Shown: positions 1-8,022 of the stretch, in pieces
Numbering within the stretch: position 1 is the first letter of the stretch
Layout of the letters: every line of letters starts with the position of its first letter
The notes under the pieces: generated by a model
Told to the model about the DNA's origin: nothing
The model's database searches: none
The model's input: only the letters and a program-made list of their open reading frames with translations
Position numbers and translations under genes: made by a program
Origin: UBA1081 sp964454355
GTDB taxonomy: Bacteria; Bacillota; Clostridia; Oscillospirales; Acutalibacteraceae
DNA length: 40,240 bases
NCBI GenBank assembly: GCA_964454355.1
Contig: CAYVTA010000008.1
Coordinates: 1-40,240 of the forward strand
Reading direction: 5' to 3'

Positions 1-54
1 TATAACAACAACTCTCGTTTGTCAAGTGTTTTTTTAAATTTTTTATTTATTTTT

Positions 55-651
55 TTATTTATTATTTATTTTCAAAAGTTTTTTTATCTGCGGAACCTGC
101 AGAATGATGATTGCAACCACAAGAGTAATACCAAGTTCGGGGAGAAGATATGTTCCGTTGTATGCAAGTGAGTAAAAATACTTGCTCATGCCCTCAGGTG
201 CCCACTGCCCCCAAATTGAAAAGCCTGTTATAAAGTGACAACAAAATCTTACAATAATTGATACAACAACGCCGATATACGCACCAAGCATCGGAACTTT
301 TTTTGTCCTGATTTTTTTGAATGTGCCTGCAAAGCCTAATGCGGTAAAGGGTACAATATAGTCGAACAATGCAACAATAATTGCAACGTCAGCTGACATT
401 GATGCATAGAATACATTTCCGCCCGGTAAATCCATTATAAGCTGAATGAGTGAATAAAAAAGTCCGACAGCTCCTCCCGTAAGATTGCCGTACTTAATAC
501 CTATTAGCATAATGGGAAGCATACTGCAAAGAGTTACAGCACCTCCCATGGGCATCTGAATAATTTTGATAAAGCTTAATACTGTAGCAAGTGCAAGCAT
601 TATCGCACATTCGGTAAGTTTGATTACATTCGTCTTTTTTCTTTCGGTCAT
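55..651 (-). CDS. thiT: Thiamine-specific S component of an ECF transporter (ThiT)
   Basis: A 198-residue, very hydrophobic protein with about six membrane segments, the usual size for the substrate-binding S component of energy-coupling factor transporters. The stretch WGQWAPEGMSKYFYSLAYNG (about residues 145-164) matches the thiamine-binding signature of the ThiT/YuaJ family. It should capture thiamine at the membrane and work with a shared EcfA/A'/T module, which is not encoded here. The ATG follows a strong AGGAGGG site at 6-7 nt spacing. It lies directly downstream of a TPP riboswitch with a terminator, so expression should fall when thiamine pyrophosphate is plentiful. The last 54 bases of the window beyond its stop hold no clear terminator. 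Identity rests on motif plus riboswitch context, which agree. Confidence 0.95.
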   Translation of the reverse strand: MTERKKTNVIKLTECAIMLALATVLSFIKIIQMPMGGAVTLCSMLPIMLIGIKYGNLTGGAVGLFYSLIQLIMDLPGGNVFYASMSADVAIIVALFDYIVPFTALGFAGTFKKIRTKKVPMLGAYIGVVVSIIVRFCCHFITGFSIWGQWAPEGMSKYFYSLAYNGTYLLPELGITLVVAIIILQVPQIKKLLKINNK

Positions 652-673
652 ATTATGAACCCTCCTAAAAATT

Positions 674-712
674 TAAAAAAAAAGAAAACGCACCACAAAA
701 CAATGCAGTGCG
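674..712 (-). terminator. Intrinsic terminator of the TPP riboswitch
   Basis: Read on the minus strand, CGCACTGCA pairs with TGTGGTGCG (9 bp including two G-U pairs, loop TTGTTTT) and is followed by TTTTCTTTTTTTTT. It sits between the riboswitch aptamer and the thiT ribosome binding site, so it is the likely off-state expression platform. Control would be by premature termination. Confidence 0.8.
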
Positions 713-733
713 TGAATAATCCAATTACTCTGT

Positions 734-821
734 ATATTCCCTACGCCGGCATTATCCGTATCAGGTTAAAGGGTTCACACTTGCGTGTATCTCAGCTTTT
801 TAAAGCACCCCTATATGGTGT
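734..821 (-). promoter_or_regulatory. TPP riboswitch (THI element)
   Basis: The minus strand carries the conserved THI-box blocks in order: GGGGTGC, GCTGAGA, ACCCTTTA, ACCTGAT, GGATAATGCC and GGCGTAGGGA. These match the pyrimidine- and pyrophosphate-sensing helices of the TPP aptamer. It is followed within about 25 nt by an intrinsic terminator and then thiT. Aptamer ends are approximate. Confidence 0.95.
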
Positions 822-836
822 GTATTCATTTTTCGT

Positions 837-1499
837 TTATATTGTATCACAATTAAAATTTTTGTCAATAGCTGTATTACAAATTTTTCCGCTGAAATAA
901 ATAATGAGCGTTCCGTGTTTTACATAAACCAGGCTATCCTGTCCTGTGAAGGAATTACTTACAGCCATGGGATTGCAATTTTCAAGGGTACCATTGGTGA
1001 GAGAATACTTAAGCCCACGCTCGTAAACACCGGTAGCCTTTTCATCAAAAGAAAAAACAGATATTTCACCTTTCATTGAAGATTTGAATGTAATGCATGA
1101 ATCTGTAATTGCAGTTACAGCATAATATCCGCAATCAAGATATGCTGAACCTCCATTTTTTGAAACATAAGCAAGCAGTGCAATATTAGCATATGTATGG
1201 TCAGCCCTTTTACCTCCTGTACCACCGAAAATAACAAATCGGTCAAAGCCTTTTTCCATAGCATACTTTACTGCATAGGAAGTGTCAGTATCATCCTTTT
1301 CAACAGGAAGCACCAAAATATTTTCTTTGTCAGGAATATACCCAAGTGAATCAAAATCACCTATGATCAAATCAGGAGAAATGCCGTTTTTTTTGCAATG
1401 TTCAAGTCCGCCGTCACAGGCTATTATTAAATCTTCAGCAGAACTATTAATCTCAATTATATCAGCGTCACCGGCACTGACAATATAGCAAGTTTTCAT
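837..1499 (-). CDS. thiN: Thiamine pyrophosphokinase (thiamine diphosphokinase)
   Basis: A 220-residue cytoplasmic enzyme that transfers pyrophosphate from ATP to thiamine to make TPP. The N-terminal half has the family hallmarks ACDGGLEHC, PDLIIGDFDSLG, VEKDDTDTSYAVKYA and FGGTGGKRADHTYANI, which form the catalytic/ATP-binding domain. The C-terminal half is the beta-rich thiamine-binding domain. Length is normal for the family. The ATG is preceded by GGTGAT at short spacing. It lies upstream of the riboswitch-controlled thiT, giving an uptake-plus-activation salvage pair. It is downstream of the large YfhO gene, with a terminator hairpin between them, and no dedicated promoter is obvious, so read-through may express it. 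Confidence 0.95.
   Translation of the reverse strand: MKTCYIVSAGDADIIEINSSAEDLIIACDGGLEHCKKNGISPDLIIGDFDSLGYIPDKENILVLPVEKDDTDTSYAVKYAMEKGFDRFVIFGGTGGKRADHTYANIALLAYVSKNGGSAYLDCGYYAVTAITDSCITFKSSMKGEISVFSFDEKATGVYERGLKYSLTNGTLENCNPMAVSNSFTGQDSLVYVKHGTLIIYFSGKICNTAIDKNFNCDTI
841..868 (-). promoter_or_regulatory. Sigma-A promoter of the riboswitch-thiT transcript
   Basis: On the minus strand TTGACA (863-868) and TACAAT (841-846) are separated by 16 nt, placing the start about 15 nt upstream of the aptamer. The promoter is embedded in the last codons of thiN, so thiT can be transcribed independently of thiN. Confidence 0.75.
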
Positions 1500-1512
1500 T
1501 TTATCACCAAAT

Positions 1513-1540
1513 CACAAAAGGCGGCAAAGAGCCGCCTTTA
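1513..1540 (-). terminator. Terminator after the YfhO-LysM gene
   Basis: AAAGGCGGC (1517-1525) pairs with GCCGCCTTT (1531-1539) around a 5-nt loop. On the minus strand it is followed by TTTTG. The T-run is short, so some read-through into thiN is plausible. Confidence 0.7.
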
Positions 1541-1545
1541 TTGAA

Positions 1546-4500
1546 TTATAAATCAACAGGTACTTTAATAACTTGTCCTACTCTGACAGTAGTTGATATT
1601 GAAAATCCGTTAACAGCACAAAGAACCTGTACATTTGCAGTGGAATCCTTCACACCGAATGAACGAAGAATGCTGTAAAAAGTATCACCTGACTGAACCG
1701 TATAGTTGACCAATTCACCCGTATATGCTTCTGTTGTAGCTGCAACTTTAGTTGTAGCCGCCGTCGTAGGTATTGTTGCAGGAGTAGTGGTAGCTACAGT
1801 TGTCTGTTCTGTGGTGGTTTCAACAGGGGCTTGAGTTGTAGTTTCCGATGCTGTTGTTTCAATTGTTGCAATCTCTTCTTCAGAAGAATCCTCTTCACTT
1901 ACTATGGCGGGAGCAAGACTGCTCTGTGACTCATCAGCAACAACATCATTGTCCGGTGTTTTTGTATTATCATCACCCGACGCAAAAAACATCACAGCAA
2001 CACCTACGGCAATTGCAGCACAAACAATAACTGCACCTACAACAATGCCGAGCTTTTTATTTTTAGATGATTTATTGTCATCGGTTGATGACATTGTTTT
2101 AATATTTTCAATATCATCGGTTGCCTTTTCAAATTCAGCAATAACATCATCAATAGACTTATCATCTAACGTTTCGAAATCATCAAAATCGCTGTTTTCA
2201 GCGTTTTTGATGTCATTTTCGATTAATGTTTTTTCCAAATCAGAAATATCACCGTTAATCAGCTTTTTTTTTACGTAACTTTCAGCCTCATTAAGAGCTT
2301 CGATCCATAATTCATCAGATTCAGCATTTATCAGTTCATCTGCTTGAGCATCTTCGAGCATCTGTTCAAGCTGAGCCCGTTCAGCTTCTTTTTCAGCCTC
2401 TGCTTCTGCTTCAAGTGCCTTATCTCTCCACATTCCCAAAGCAAGAACATCAGCTTTGAAACGATCTGAAAACATAAGCTTTTTCTTCTTTTTAAGAATG
2501 AGAAGAATTATTAGAATAGCAAAGCCGGCAAATGTCATACTAAGACCTACAATAAGTCCTCTGGGAGTATACTTAAATTCAACAGTGTGCTCCCCTGCAT
2601 CCATTTTGACACCCATGAGAGCGTCACCAACTTTAACGATATTTTCATCACTGACTTCAATACCGTCAACATAGACAGCCCACCCTTTATCATAAGGAAT
2701 CGAAGTATAAAGCATACTGCCGTTTGCAAGATCAATTGTACCCTTGATATAAGACTCATCGTTAACTGTAACATCAAGGACACCATTTGACTGAATTTCA
2801 TTATATGCATTAATAAACTTATTTTCGTTCAGACCGTATACATACTGATTAACATTAGTGCTTGTTGCATCATCATCAAGACTGTAGGAAATATAAAGAG
2901 TAGTTCCTGCTTCAACATTGCCTACATTGAGAACATAATGCTTTGTTCCTATAGACTGATTATAAGTAAAATTACCGGTAGTAACAAGAATTGAATCTAT
3001 GTTTGAAGACTCAAAGTAAACATAAACATTCTGAGTTTCTGTAACTTCATAAGCAAAAGAAATTTCATTACTTGCTGCGGAAGTATCAGTTTTGTAGACA
3101 CTGAACGTTCCGGATTCAACGTTACTGTCGCTTACAGCATCAATATTACTCAAAGTATCGACTTTTCCGACAATAGGCTCAAGTATATCAGCTACTCCGG
3201 AAGCCTGATAGTAAAAATCGTTCTGGACTGCAAACGGATTTTCGTTTGTATAATCCCAATCAGTGTCAGTATCACCGTCAACTGCAAATGCAACAGGAAG
3301 CCAATATCTGTTTTCATAGATAGTAATGTCTTCATATTCTCCAACTTTGGAATAAAGGAAATCACCGTCAAAATCGGGAGAATAGTTATCTGTTGCAACA
3401 TAGCTGCTGTTATCTGCAATATACTTAATTGACATCATGGAATTGTAAAGACCTGTCTGCATATTATAAGTATAGCTATTAATCTTGTTACCGTAAAGTC
3501 CCAAATAATCCTGAAGCTTTGCAACATATTCATATGCCATTGATGTAAATGTTGAAACGCCGGGGTAATAGAACCACGAATTATCCATTCTTGTAAGAAG
3601 AGTAACAAGCTCCATTCTGTAGAATGAATCCTCGCCTTCTTTTTCCTCAATCATTTCTATTGCCGCCGTTGTATCATCATAAGAGCTTGTGTATGACGTT
3701 TTGCTCTGTGTAACAGTATAGTTAGGTGTATCCGCAATAAGGATTTCAGCACAAACACTTGTCAGCAGAAGGAGTGCAATCGCAGATTTGAGATACTTTG
3801 GATTTTTAATAAATACAAGAACAACTGCGTAAACAATTGCAAAAATAATACTTGTCCATACAACGGTAAGGTCAACATTCGCAGAGCCTATCTTCTCAAC
3901 AAGAACAGTAAAACCGGCAACACATGAAGCGGAAACAAGAATAGCTTTAGAGGGAATCTTATCAATCTGAGTCAGAACTCTGTAAGCAATGTACAGTATA
4001 AAGAAAGAATATGCGAAAGAGAATCTGTAAGGAAGGTCATTTGGAAAATGGAATCCGTGCCAAATAAAGTTAAGATAGTTAATGTTGAAGCTCAAGAAGA
4101 ACACTGCAGAAACGGTAGCGGTTGCGATTTTCTCTCTGTGAGTAAATCTTTCAGAGAACATAAACAGCGGCACAAGAATAAGGGTAATAATACCGCAGTA
4201 AACATTAGGATATACCGTATCACCGCTGCTTCTGATGGTAGGTTCAACGCCAGCAAGATGATTTGCAAAATAATCGAAAATTGAAAAATATGATGTAAAC
4301 GATGAAGGGAATGTAGATGATGTTGCAGATGAATTCTGAAGAATAAAGTATACGGGCAACAGAGCAAATCCTGCAATAAGAGCTGCAAGAATAGAAGATG
4401 CTGCAAAGTTAACGCCTCTTACAACAAATTTGGAGTTAAGCAATTTTACCGTGCCTGATTTTTTGTATTTACCTTTAAGGATAATATCTCTGTTAATAGT

Positions 4501-5187
4501 AGCAGAAAGTGTATTTTTTGAGAAATAGAAATACAAGAAGAAGATGACAGAAAGAATACAAGTCATATAAGCCATGTAATAATTTGTCATCATAACATAC
4601 GCAAGAGAAAGTACGTAAGGAAGACTTCTTCCATCTTCAATGATATACCATATACCCAACATTACAAGAGGTAAAACAACGACTGCATCAAGCCACATTA
4701 TGTTCCAATAATATGCAATGAAATATCCGCTGAAAGCATAAAGAAGACCGAAAGCTGTTGTTGTAAGGTCTGATTTCTTTGTAACTTTTCCAAGGAAATA
4801 AGTAAATGTATAAGCTGCTGCGGCAGCCTTTACAAGAACAATGGCTGCGACTGCTTCCGGAATATTATAATGACCGAAAACCATTATCAACAGTGTCACA
4901 GGACTTGAAAGGTAATTAAAATAGTTACCCAAGAAGCTGCTTCCTAAACCGGAAGTAAATGAATACAGCAAAGAATCGCCGCCGAAAATTCTTTCATAAA
5001 GTTCAGCAAGAAGCGGGGCATACTGATGATAAAGATCCATTCGCAGGATTATTTTTTCACCAAAAGGGAAAAACTCCCATACTGCATAGGCAAATACCAT
5101 AATGACCGCTGCTATAACTGCTGCGGCAACGGAATTAATATTACGGCTGAATATGCCTCCTTTTTTCTTTGTAAGCTTAGTCTTCAA
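1546..5187 (-). CDS. YfhO-family membrane protein fused to a C-terminal LysM domain
   Basis: 1213 residues. The first ~898 form a YfhO-type polytopic protein: K-rich N-terminus, a first membrane segment at about 18-40, then ILRMDLYHQYAPLLAELYE as in the family's first external loop. About 12 more membrane segments, a large extracytoplasmic beta-rich region and a last membrane segment (~875-898) follow. YfhO proteins are GT-C-like; B. subtilis and Listeria homologues help glycosylate wall polymers such as lipoteichoic acid. Then come an acidic, coiled-coil-prone stretch (899-1045), a membrane segment (~1046-1070), a Thr/Glu-rich linker and a LysM domain (~1162-1212, YTVQSGDTFYSILRSFG...RVGQVIKVP). 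Topology would put LysM outside, on peptidoglycan. The first in-frame start is TTG at 5187, just before the positively charged N-terminus; the RBS is weak (GGGTAG). Confidence 0.85.
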   Translation of the reverse strand: MKTKLTKKKGGIFSRNINSVAAAVIAAVIMVFAYAVWEFFPFGEKIILRMDLYHQYAPLLAELYERIFGGDSLLYSFTSGLGSSFLGNYFNYLSSPVTLLIMVFGHYNIPEAVAAIVLVKAAAAAYTFTYFLGKVTKKSDLTTTAFGLLYAFSGYFIAYYWNIMWLDAVVVLPLVMLGIWYIIEDGRSLPYVLSLAYVMMTNYYMAYMTCILSVIFFLYFYFSKNTLSATINRDIILKGKYKKSGTVKLLNSKFVVRGVNFAASSILAALIAGFALLPVYFILQNSSATSSTFPSSFTSYFSIFDYFANHLAGVEPTIRSSGDTVYPNVYCGIITLILVPLFMFSERFTHREKIATATVSAVFFLSFNINYLNFIWHGFHFPNDLPYRFSFAYSFFILYIAYRVLTQIDKIPSKAILVSASCVAGFTVLVEKIGSANVDLTVVWTSIIFAIVYAVVLVFIKNPKYLKSAIALLLLTSVCAEILIADTPNYTVTQSKTSYTSSYDDTTAAIEMIEEKEGEDSFYRMELVTLLTRMDNSWFYYPGVSTFTSMAYEYVAKLQDYLGLYGNKINSYTYNMQTGLYNSMMSIKYIADNSSYVATDNYSPDFDGDFLYSKVGEYEDITIYENRYWLPVAFAVDGDTDTDWDYTNENPFAVQNDFYYQASGVADILEPIVGKVDTLSNIDAVSDSNVESGTFSVYKTDTSAASNEISFAYEVTETQNVYVYFESSNIDSILVTTGNFTYNQSIGTKHYVLNVGNVEAGTTLYISYSLDDDATSTNVNQYVYGLNENKFINAYNEIQSNGVLDVTVNDESYIKGTIDLANGSMLYTSIPYDKGWAVYVDGIEVSDENIVKVGDALMGVKMDAGEHTVEFKYTPRGLIVGLSMTFAGFAILIILLILKKKKKLMFSDRFKADVLALGMWRDKALEAEAEAEKEAERAQLEQMLEDAQADELINAESDELWIEALNEAESYVKKKLINGDISDLEKTLIENDIKNAENSDFDDFETLDDKSIDDVIAEFEKATDDIENIKTMSSTDDNKSSKNKKLGIVVGAVIVCAAIAVGVAVMFFASGDDNTKTPDNDVVADESQSSLAPAIVSEEDSSEEEIATIETTASETTTQAPVETTTEQTTVATTTPATIPTTAATTKVAATTEAYTGELVNYTVQSGDTFYSILRSFGVKDSTANVQVLCAVNGFSISTTVRVGQVIKVPVDL

Positions 5188-5226
5188 AAAAATCTACCCT
5201 TTCTTTATGTACATATATACTGTTTT

Positions 5227-5255
5227 ATGATAACACATTATTGACGGATATTCAA
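5227..5255 (-). promoter_or_regulatory. Candidate sigma-A promoter for the YfhO-LysM gene
   Basis: On the minus strand TTGAAT (5250-5255) and TATCAT (5227-5232) are spaced by 17 nt, about 40 nt upstream of the TTG start. The rest of the 217-bp divergent gap to the M28 peptidase is AT-rich with no other clear structure. Confidence 0.5.
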
Positions 5256-5404
5256 GTATACAAAGTTCATTTAATCAAATTTTTTTATTTCTTATAATTT
5301 CTTTATATATTAACAAAATATTCATCAAAATGTTGTTTTTTTGTGACAATTTCGTTTGTTTAATATGTTAAAGTAATATTAAGATTCATTTTAGGAGGAT
5401 TTTT

Positions 5405-6649
5405 ATGGATTTAAAGCAAGTGATTGACAGAAAAGATGACGCTGCAAAATATATGCAGAAGGAAATTGAGTATATCATCAAGAATTTTGAAAAACGAGAT
5501 CCCGGCTCAAAGGGTGAAAAGCAGTCCTGTGAGTACATGGCAAAGGTTCTTAAAGACACTTGCGGATGCGAAACAGTTTATATGGAATCATTCAAGGAGA
5601 ACCCGGGTTCTTTCTTTGGTTGGATATTTTTTACAATTTCATTTGTTCTTATATCAATACCACTGTATTTTGTTTTTCCTTTAGCTTCAGTTATACTGGT
5701 TGCAATCGGTTTTACAATCATGTTCTTTCAGTTTGGACTTTACAAAAAGGTTGTAGACAAATTTTTCCCCGAGAAAACAGGACACAATGTTACTGCTATA
5801 AAAAGCTGCAAGGGTGAAGTTAAACGCCGCATCTTTTTCAACGGACATCCCGATGCCTGTTGGGAATGGCCTGTCAACTACGCCTTTGGCGGAATCGGTT
5901 TTGACCTTCATTTAGGGCTTGCAATCATAGGTGCACTCTATTATATGGTGCTTGCAATTATCAATGTATGCATAAACGGAATCACTGCGGGGCTTCCTGA
6001 TACAAATTCATGGCTTTTCAAAGCAGGGCTTGCAGGGCTGATTTTTGTTCCGTTCCTTATCGGTATGTACTGGATGTGGAACAGGAAGAGAATTGTTGAC
6101 GGTGCAAACGACAATCTTTCCGGATGTTATATGGGTATTGCCATACTTAAAGCTCTTAAGGATGAAGGTATTGAGCTTGAGAATACAGAAGTCGGCGTTA
6201 TTATTTCCGGTTCGGAAGAAGCAGGTTTAAGAGGCTCCATGGCTTGGTGTGAAAAGCACAAGGGTGAATTTGACGATGTACCAACATTTATTTATTCCTA
6301 CGATACTATTCATGATCCGAAATACCTTATGACAAACTACCGTGATTTAAACGGAACAGTCAAGGTTGACGAGGATGTTTCCGACTTATTCATGGAATGT
6401 GCTCAAGAACTCAATATTCCTTGTCAAAAGGGATGGGTTCCCCCACTTGGCGGTGCAACTGACTCTGCCGCATTTGCCAAAGCAGGCTTCAGAGCTACCG
6501 GAATCACAGGACTTAATCATGTACTTGAAAGCTACTACCACACAAGAAGAGATACATATGATAACATGAATCTTGAAGGACTTGCAAACTGCTACGCTGT
6601 AAGTGTAAAGGTACTTGAAAAGTTTGATGAAGGTGCAAAGCAAAATTAA
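5405..6649 (+). CDS. Membrane-embedded M28-family zinc aminopeptidase
   Basis: 414 residues. The di-zinc M28 ligands are all visible: GHPD (H148, catalytic D150), ANDN (D236), SGSEEAG (E271 general base, E272 ligand), the Asp of YSYDT (D300) and a final His in ESYYHTRRDT. It should remove N-terminal residues from peptides. Unusually, two membrane segments (about 71-113) precede the metal site and two more (about 170-190 and 203-225) lie between GHPD and ANDN, inside the catalytic fold. The substrate is unknown. The ATG has an ideal AGGAGG 6 nt upstream. It is a single-gene unit ending in a bidirectional terminator. Family assignment is firm; which side of the membrane the active site faces is not clear. 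Confidence 0.9.
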   Translation: MDLKQVIDRKDDAAKYMQKEIEYIIKNFEKRDPGSKGEKQSCEYMAKVLKDTCGCETVYMESFKENPGSFFGWIFFTISFVLISIPLYFVFPLASVILVAIGFTIMFFQFGLYKKVVDKFFPEKTGHNVTAIKSCKGEVKRRIFFNGHPDACWEWPVNYAFGGIGFDLHLGLAIIGALYYMVLAIINVCINGITAGLPDTNSWLFKAGLAGLIFVPFLIGMYWMWNRKRIVDGANDNLSGCYMGIAILKALKDEGIELENTEVGVIISGSEEAGLRGSMAWCEKHKGEFDDVPTFIYSYDTIHDPKYLMTNYRDLNGTVKVDEDVSDLFMECAQELNIPCQKGWVPPLGGATDSAAFAKAGFRATGITGLNHVLESYYHTRRDTYDNMNLEGLANCYAVSVKVLEKFDEGAKQN

Positions 6650-6666
6650 TTTCTTATTAAGCAAAG

Positions 6667-6697
6667 AAAAAACGGTCAGTCAGACCGTTTTTTTTAT
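6667..6697. terminator. Bidirectional terminator between convergent genes
   Basis: AAAAAACGGTC and GACCGTTTTTT pair perfectly around AGTCA, with T-runs on both strands. It lies between the convergent M28 peptidase and the PLP decarboxylase. Confidence 0.9.
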
Positions 6698-6711
6698 ACA
6701 AAGAAGAATTA

Positions 6712-8022
6712 TTATTTTGTTGCTAAACAATAATCAATACCGTAATATTTCATAATTTCAGCTGCACAAGATGAAATTACTTCACCGCTGACAACAACAG
6801 GTACTGCCGGCGGACATCCGATTGATGGGGCAGCACAGATCCTTCCCACTGCTTTATCAACAGGCACTTTTTCAAAATCCGAAAAAACTGCATCATGTAC
6901 ACTCATTGCCTTTTCAGGAATAGGCATTTTTAATACATTTCTGACAGGCGTAAATGCATTTCCGAGGAAAAACTGTCTGACTTTGTAAAAATCATTTTCA
7001 GTGTTACAAGGAGTGAACATCATAACAGTAAAATCAGGATCTTCATACTCACATTCAATACCATATAACCGCATTCTATCTGCGAGATCAACTGATGATG
7101 ATTCAACAGTCAGCTTCAACGGGTCAGATTTTATAATATTAACCCCGGCTGCTATAATACATTCTTTAAGCTCATTAACATTTGAAACACAATCCGCAAG
7201 CTCCTGCGAATATGAACCGGCAAGTTTTAAATTTACTGCGTCAAGTGACTGCAAAATTAAATACGACGGGCTTGTTGAGGCAAACATTTCCATTGCTGAC
7301 TTTGCTCTGCCCATATAAGATGTATCAGCCTTATCACTTATGTGCAGATAAGCTCCGCCTGTAAGCACCGGCAGAGTTTTATGAGCCGAATCGCAGCACA
7401 TATCAGCCCCCATATCCATAGGATGTGCTTTATCATGCAAAAAATGAAGATACGCACCGTGAGCATTATCAACAAGAAGCGGTAATCCGTATTTATGTGT
7501 AACATCAGCAAGAGCTTTGATATCAAGCATATTTCCCAGATAATCGGGACTTGTGACATAAACCGCACAGGGCATTTCATTATAATTTTTGAGTTTTTTG
7601 TCCAAATATTCGGGCGTTATCACACTCTTGCAAAGAGAAAAGCACTCACTTTCATCAAAAAGCCAATCAATATCTATATCAAGCTGCGAACAACCGTAAA
7701 TCAAAGCTTTGTGACTGTTTCTCGATGCAAGAATCCTATTATTTTTACCGTTTCTTCTGACCAATGCAAGCATTGTCTTAATACACAATGTAGAGCCTTC
7801 TGTAGAGTAAAGAGTTTTTGCAGTACCGAAAAGCGTTGAAGCATTATTTTCGCTCTGAGCAATAATTCCATTTGCTTCAAAAAGTGCATCTGCACCTTTG
7901 ATTTCGGTTATATCGAGTTTTTCGCAGCCCAAAATATTTTTTCCCTTGTGACCGGGCATATGAAGCCTTGAAGTTTTACTTTCTGAATACTTTTTTACAA
8001 AGTCGATAATAGGTGTATTCAT
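6712..8022 (-). CDS. PLP-dependent Orn/Lys/Arg decarboxylase-family protein
   Basis: 436 residues of the fold-type I decarboxylase family (YaaO/SpeA-like major domain). Visible features are RLHMPGHKG near the N-terminus (residues 19-27), the cofactor-ring contact YSTEGSTLC (72-80), VDNAHGAYL with D185/H188, and the Schiff-base lysine K215 in CDSAHKTLPVL. A short C-terminal domain follows. It would decarboxylate a basic amino acid to a polyamine precursor, but the substrate cannot be told from sequence. Its ATG overlaps the end of scfB by 4 nt (ATGA), so the two are translationally coupled. That position behind a radical-SAM maturase is noteworthy, since the usual relatives are polyamine enzymes. 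Confidence 0.85.
   Translation of the reverse strand: MNTPIIDFVKKYSESKTSRLHMPGHKGKNILGCEKLDITEIKGADALFEANGIIAQSENNASTLFGTAKTLYSTEGSTLCIKTMLALVRRNGKNNRILASRNSHKALIYGCSQLDIDIDWLFDESECFSLCKSVITPEYLDKKLKNYNEMPCAVYVTSPDYLGNMLDIKALADVTHKYGLPLLVDNAHGAYLHFLHDKAHPMDMGADMCCDSAHKTLPVLTGGAYLHISDKADTSYMGRAKSAMEMFASTSPSYLILQSLDAVNLKLAGSYSQELADCVSNVNELKECIIAAGVNIIKSDPLKLTVESSSVDLADRMRLYGIECEYEDPDFTVMMFTPCNTENDFYKVRQFFLGNAFTPVRNVLKMPIPEKAMSVHDAVFSDFEKVPVDKAVGRICAAPSIGCPPAVPVVVSGEVISSCAAEIMKYYGIDYCLATK

Noticed and set aside
1..54. Possible TTGACA -35 (20-25, minus strand) near the left edge
   Set aside because: The matching -10 would fall at or beyond the window edge, so it cannot be judged.
655..900. Open frame on the plus strand across the TPP riboswitch
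   Set aside because: It reads through conserved riboswitch RNA and a terminator in the opposite direction, and matches no protein pattern.
1720..1870. Low-complexity ACA/TTG-rich DNA as a possible repeat array
   Set aside because: It encodes the Thr-rich linker of the YfhO-LysM protein; spacing is irregular and it is not a CRISPR or a satellite repeat.
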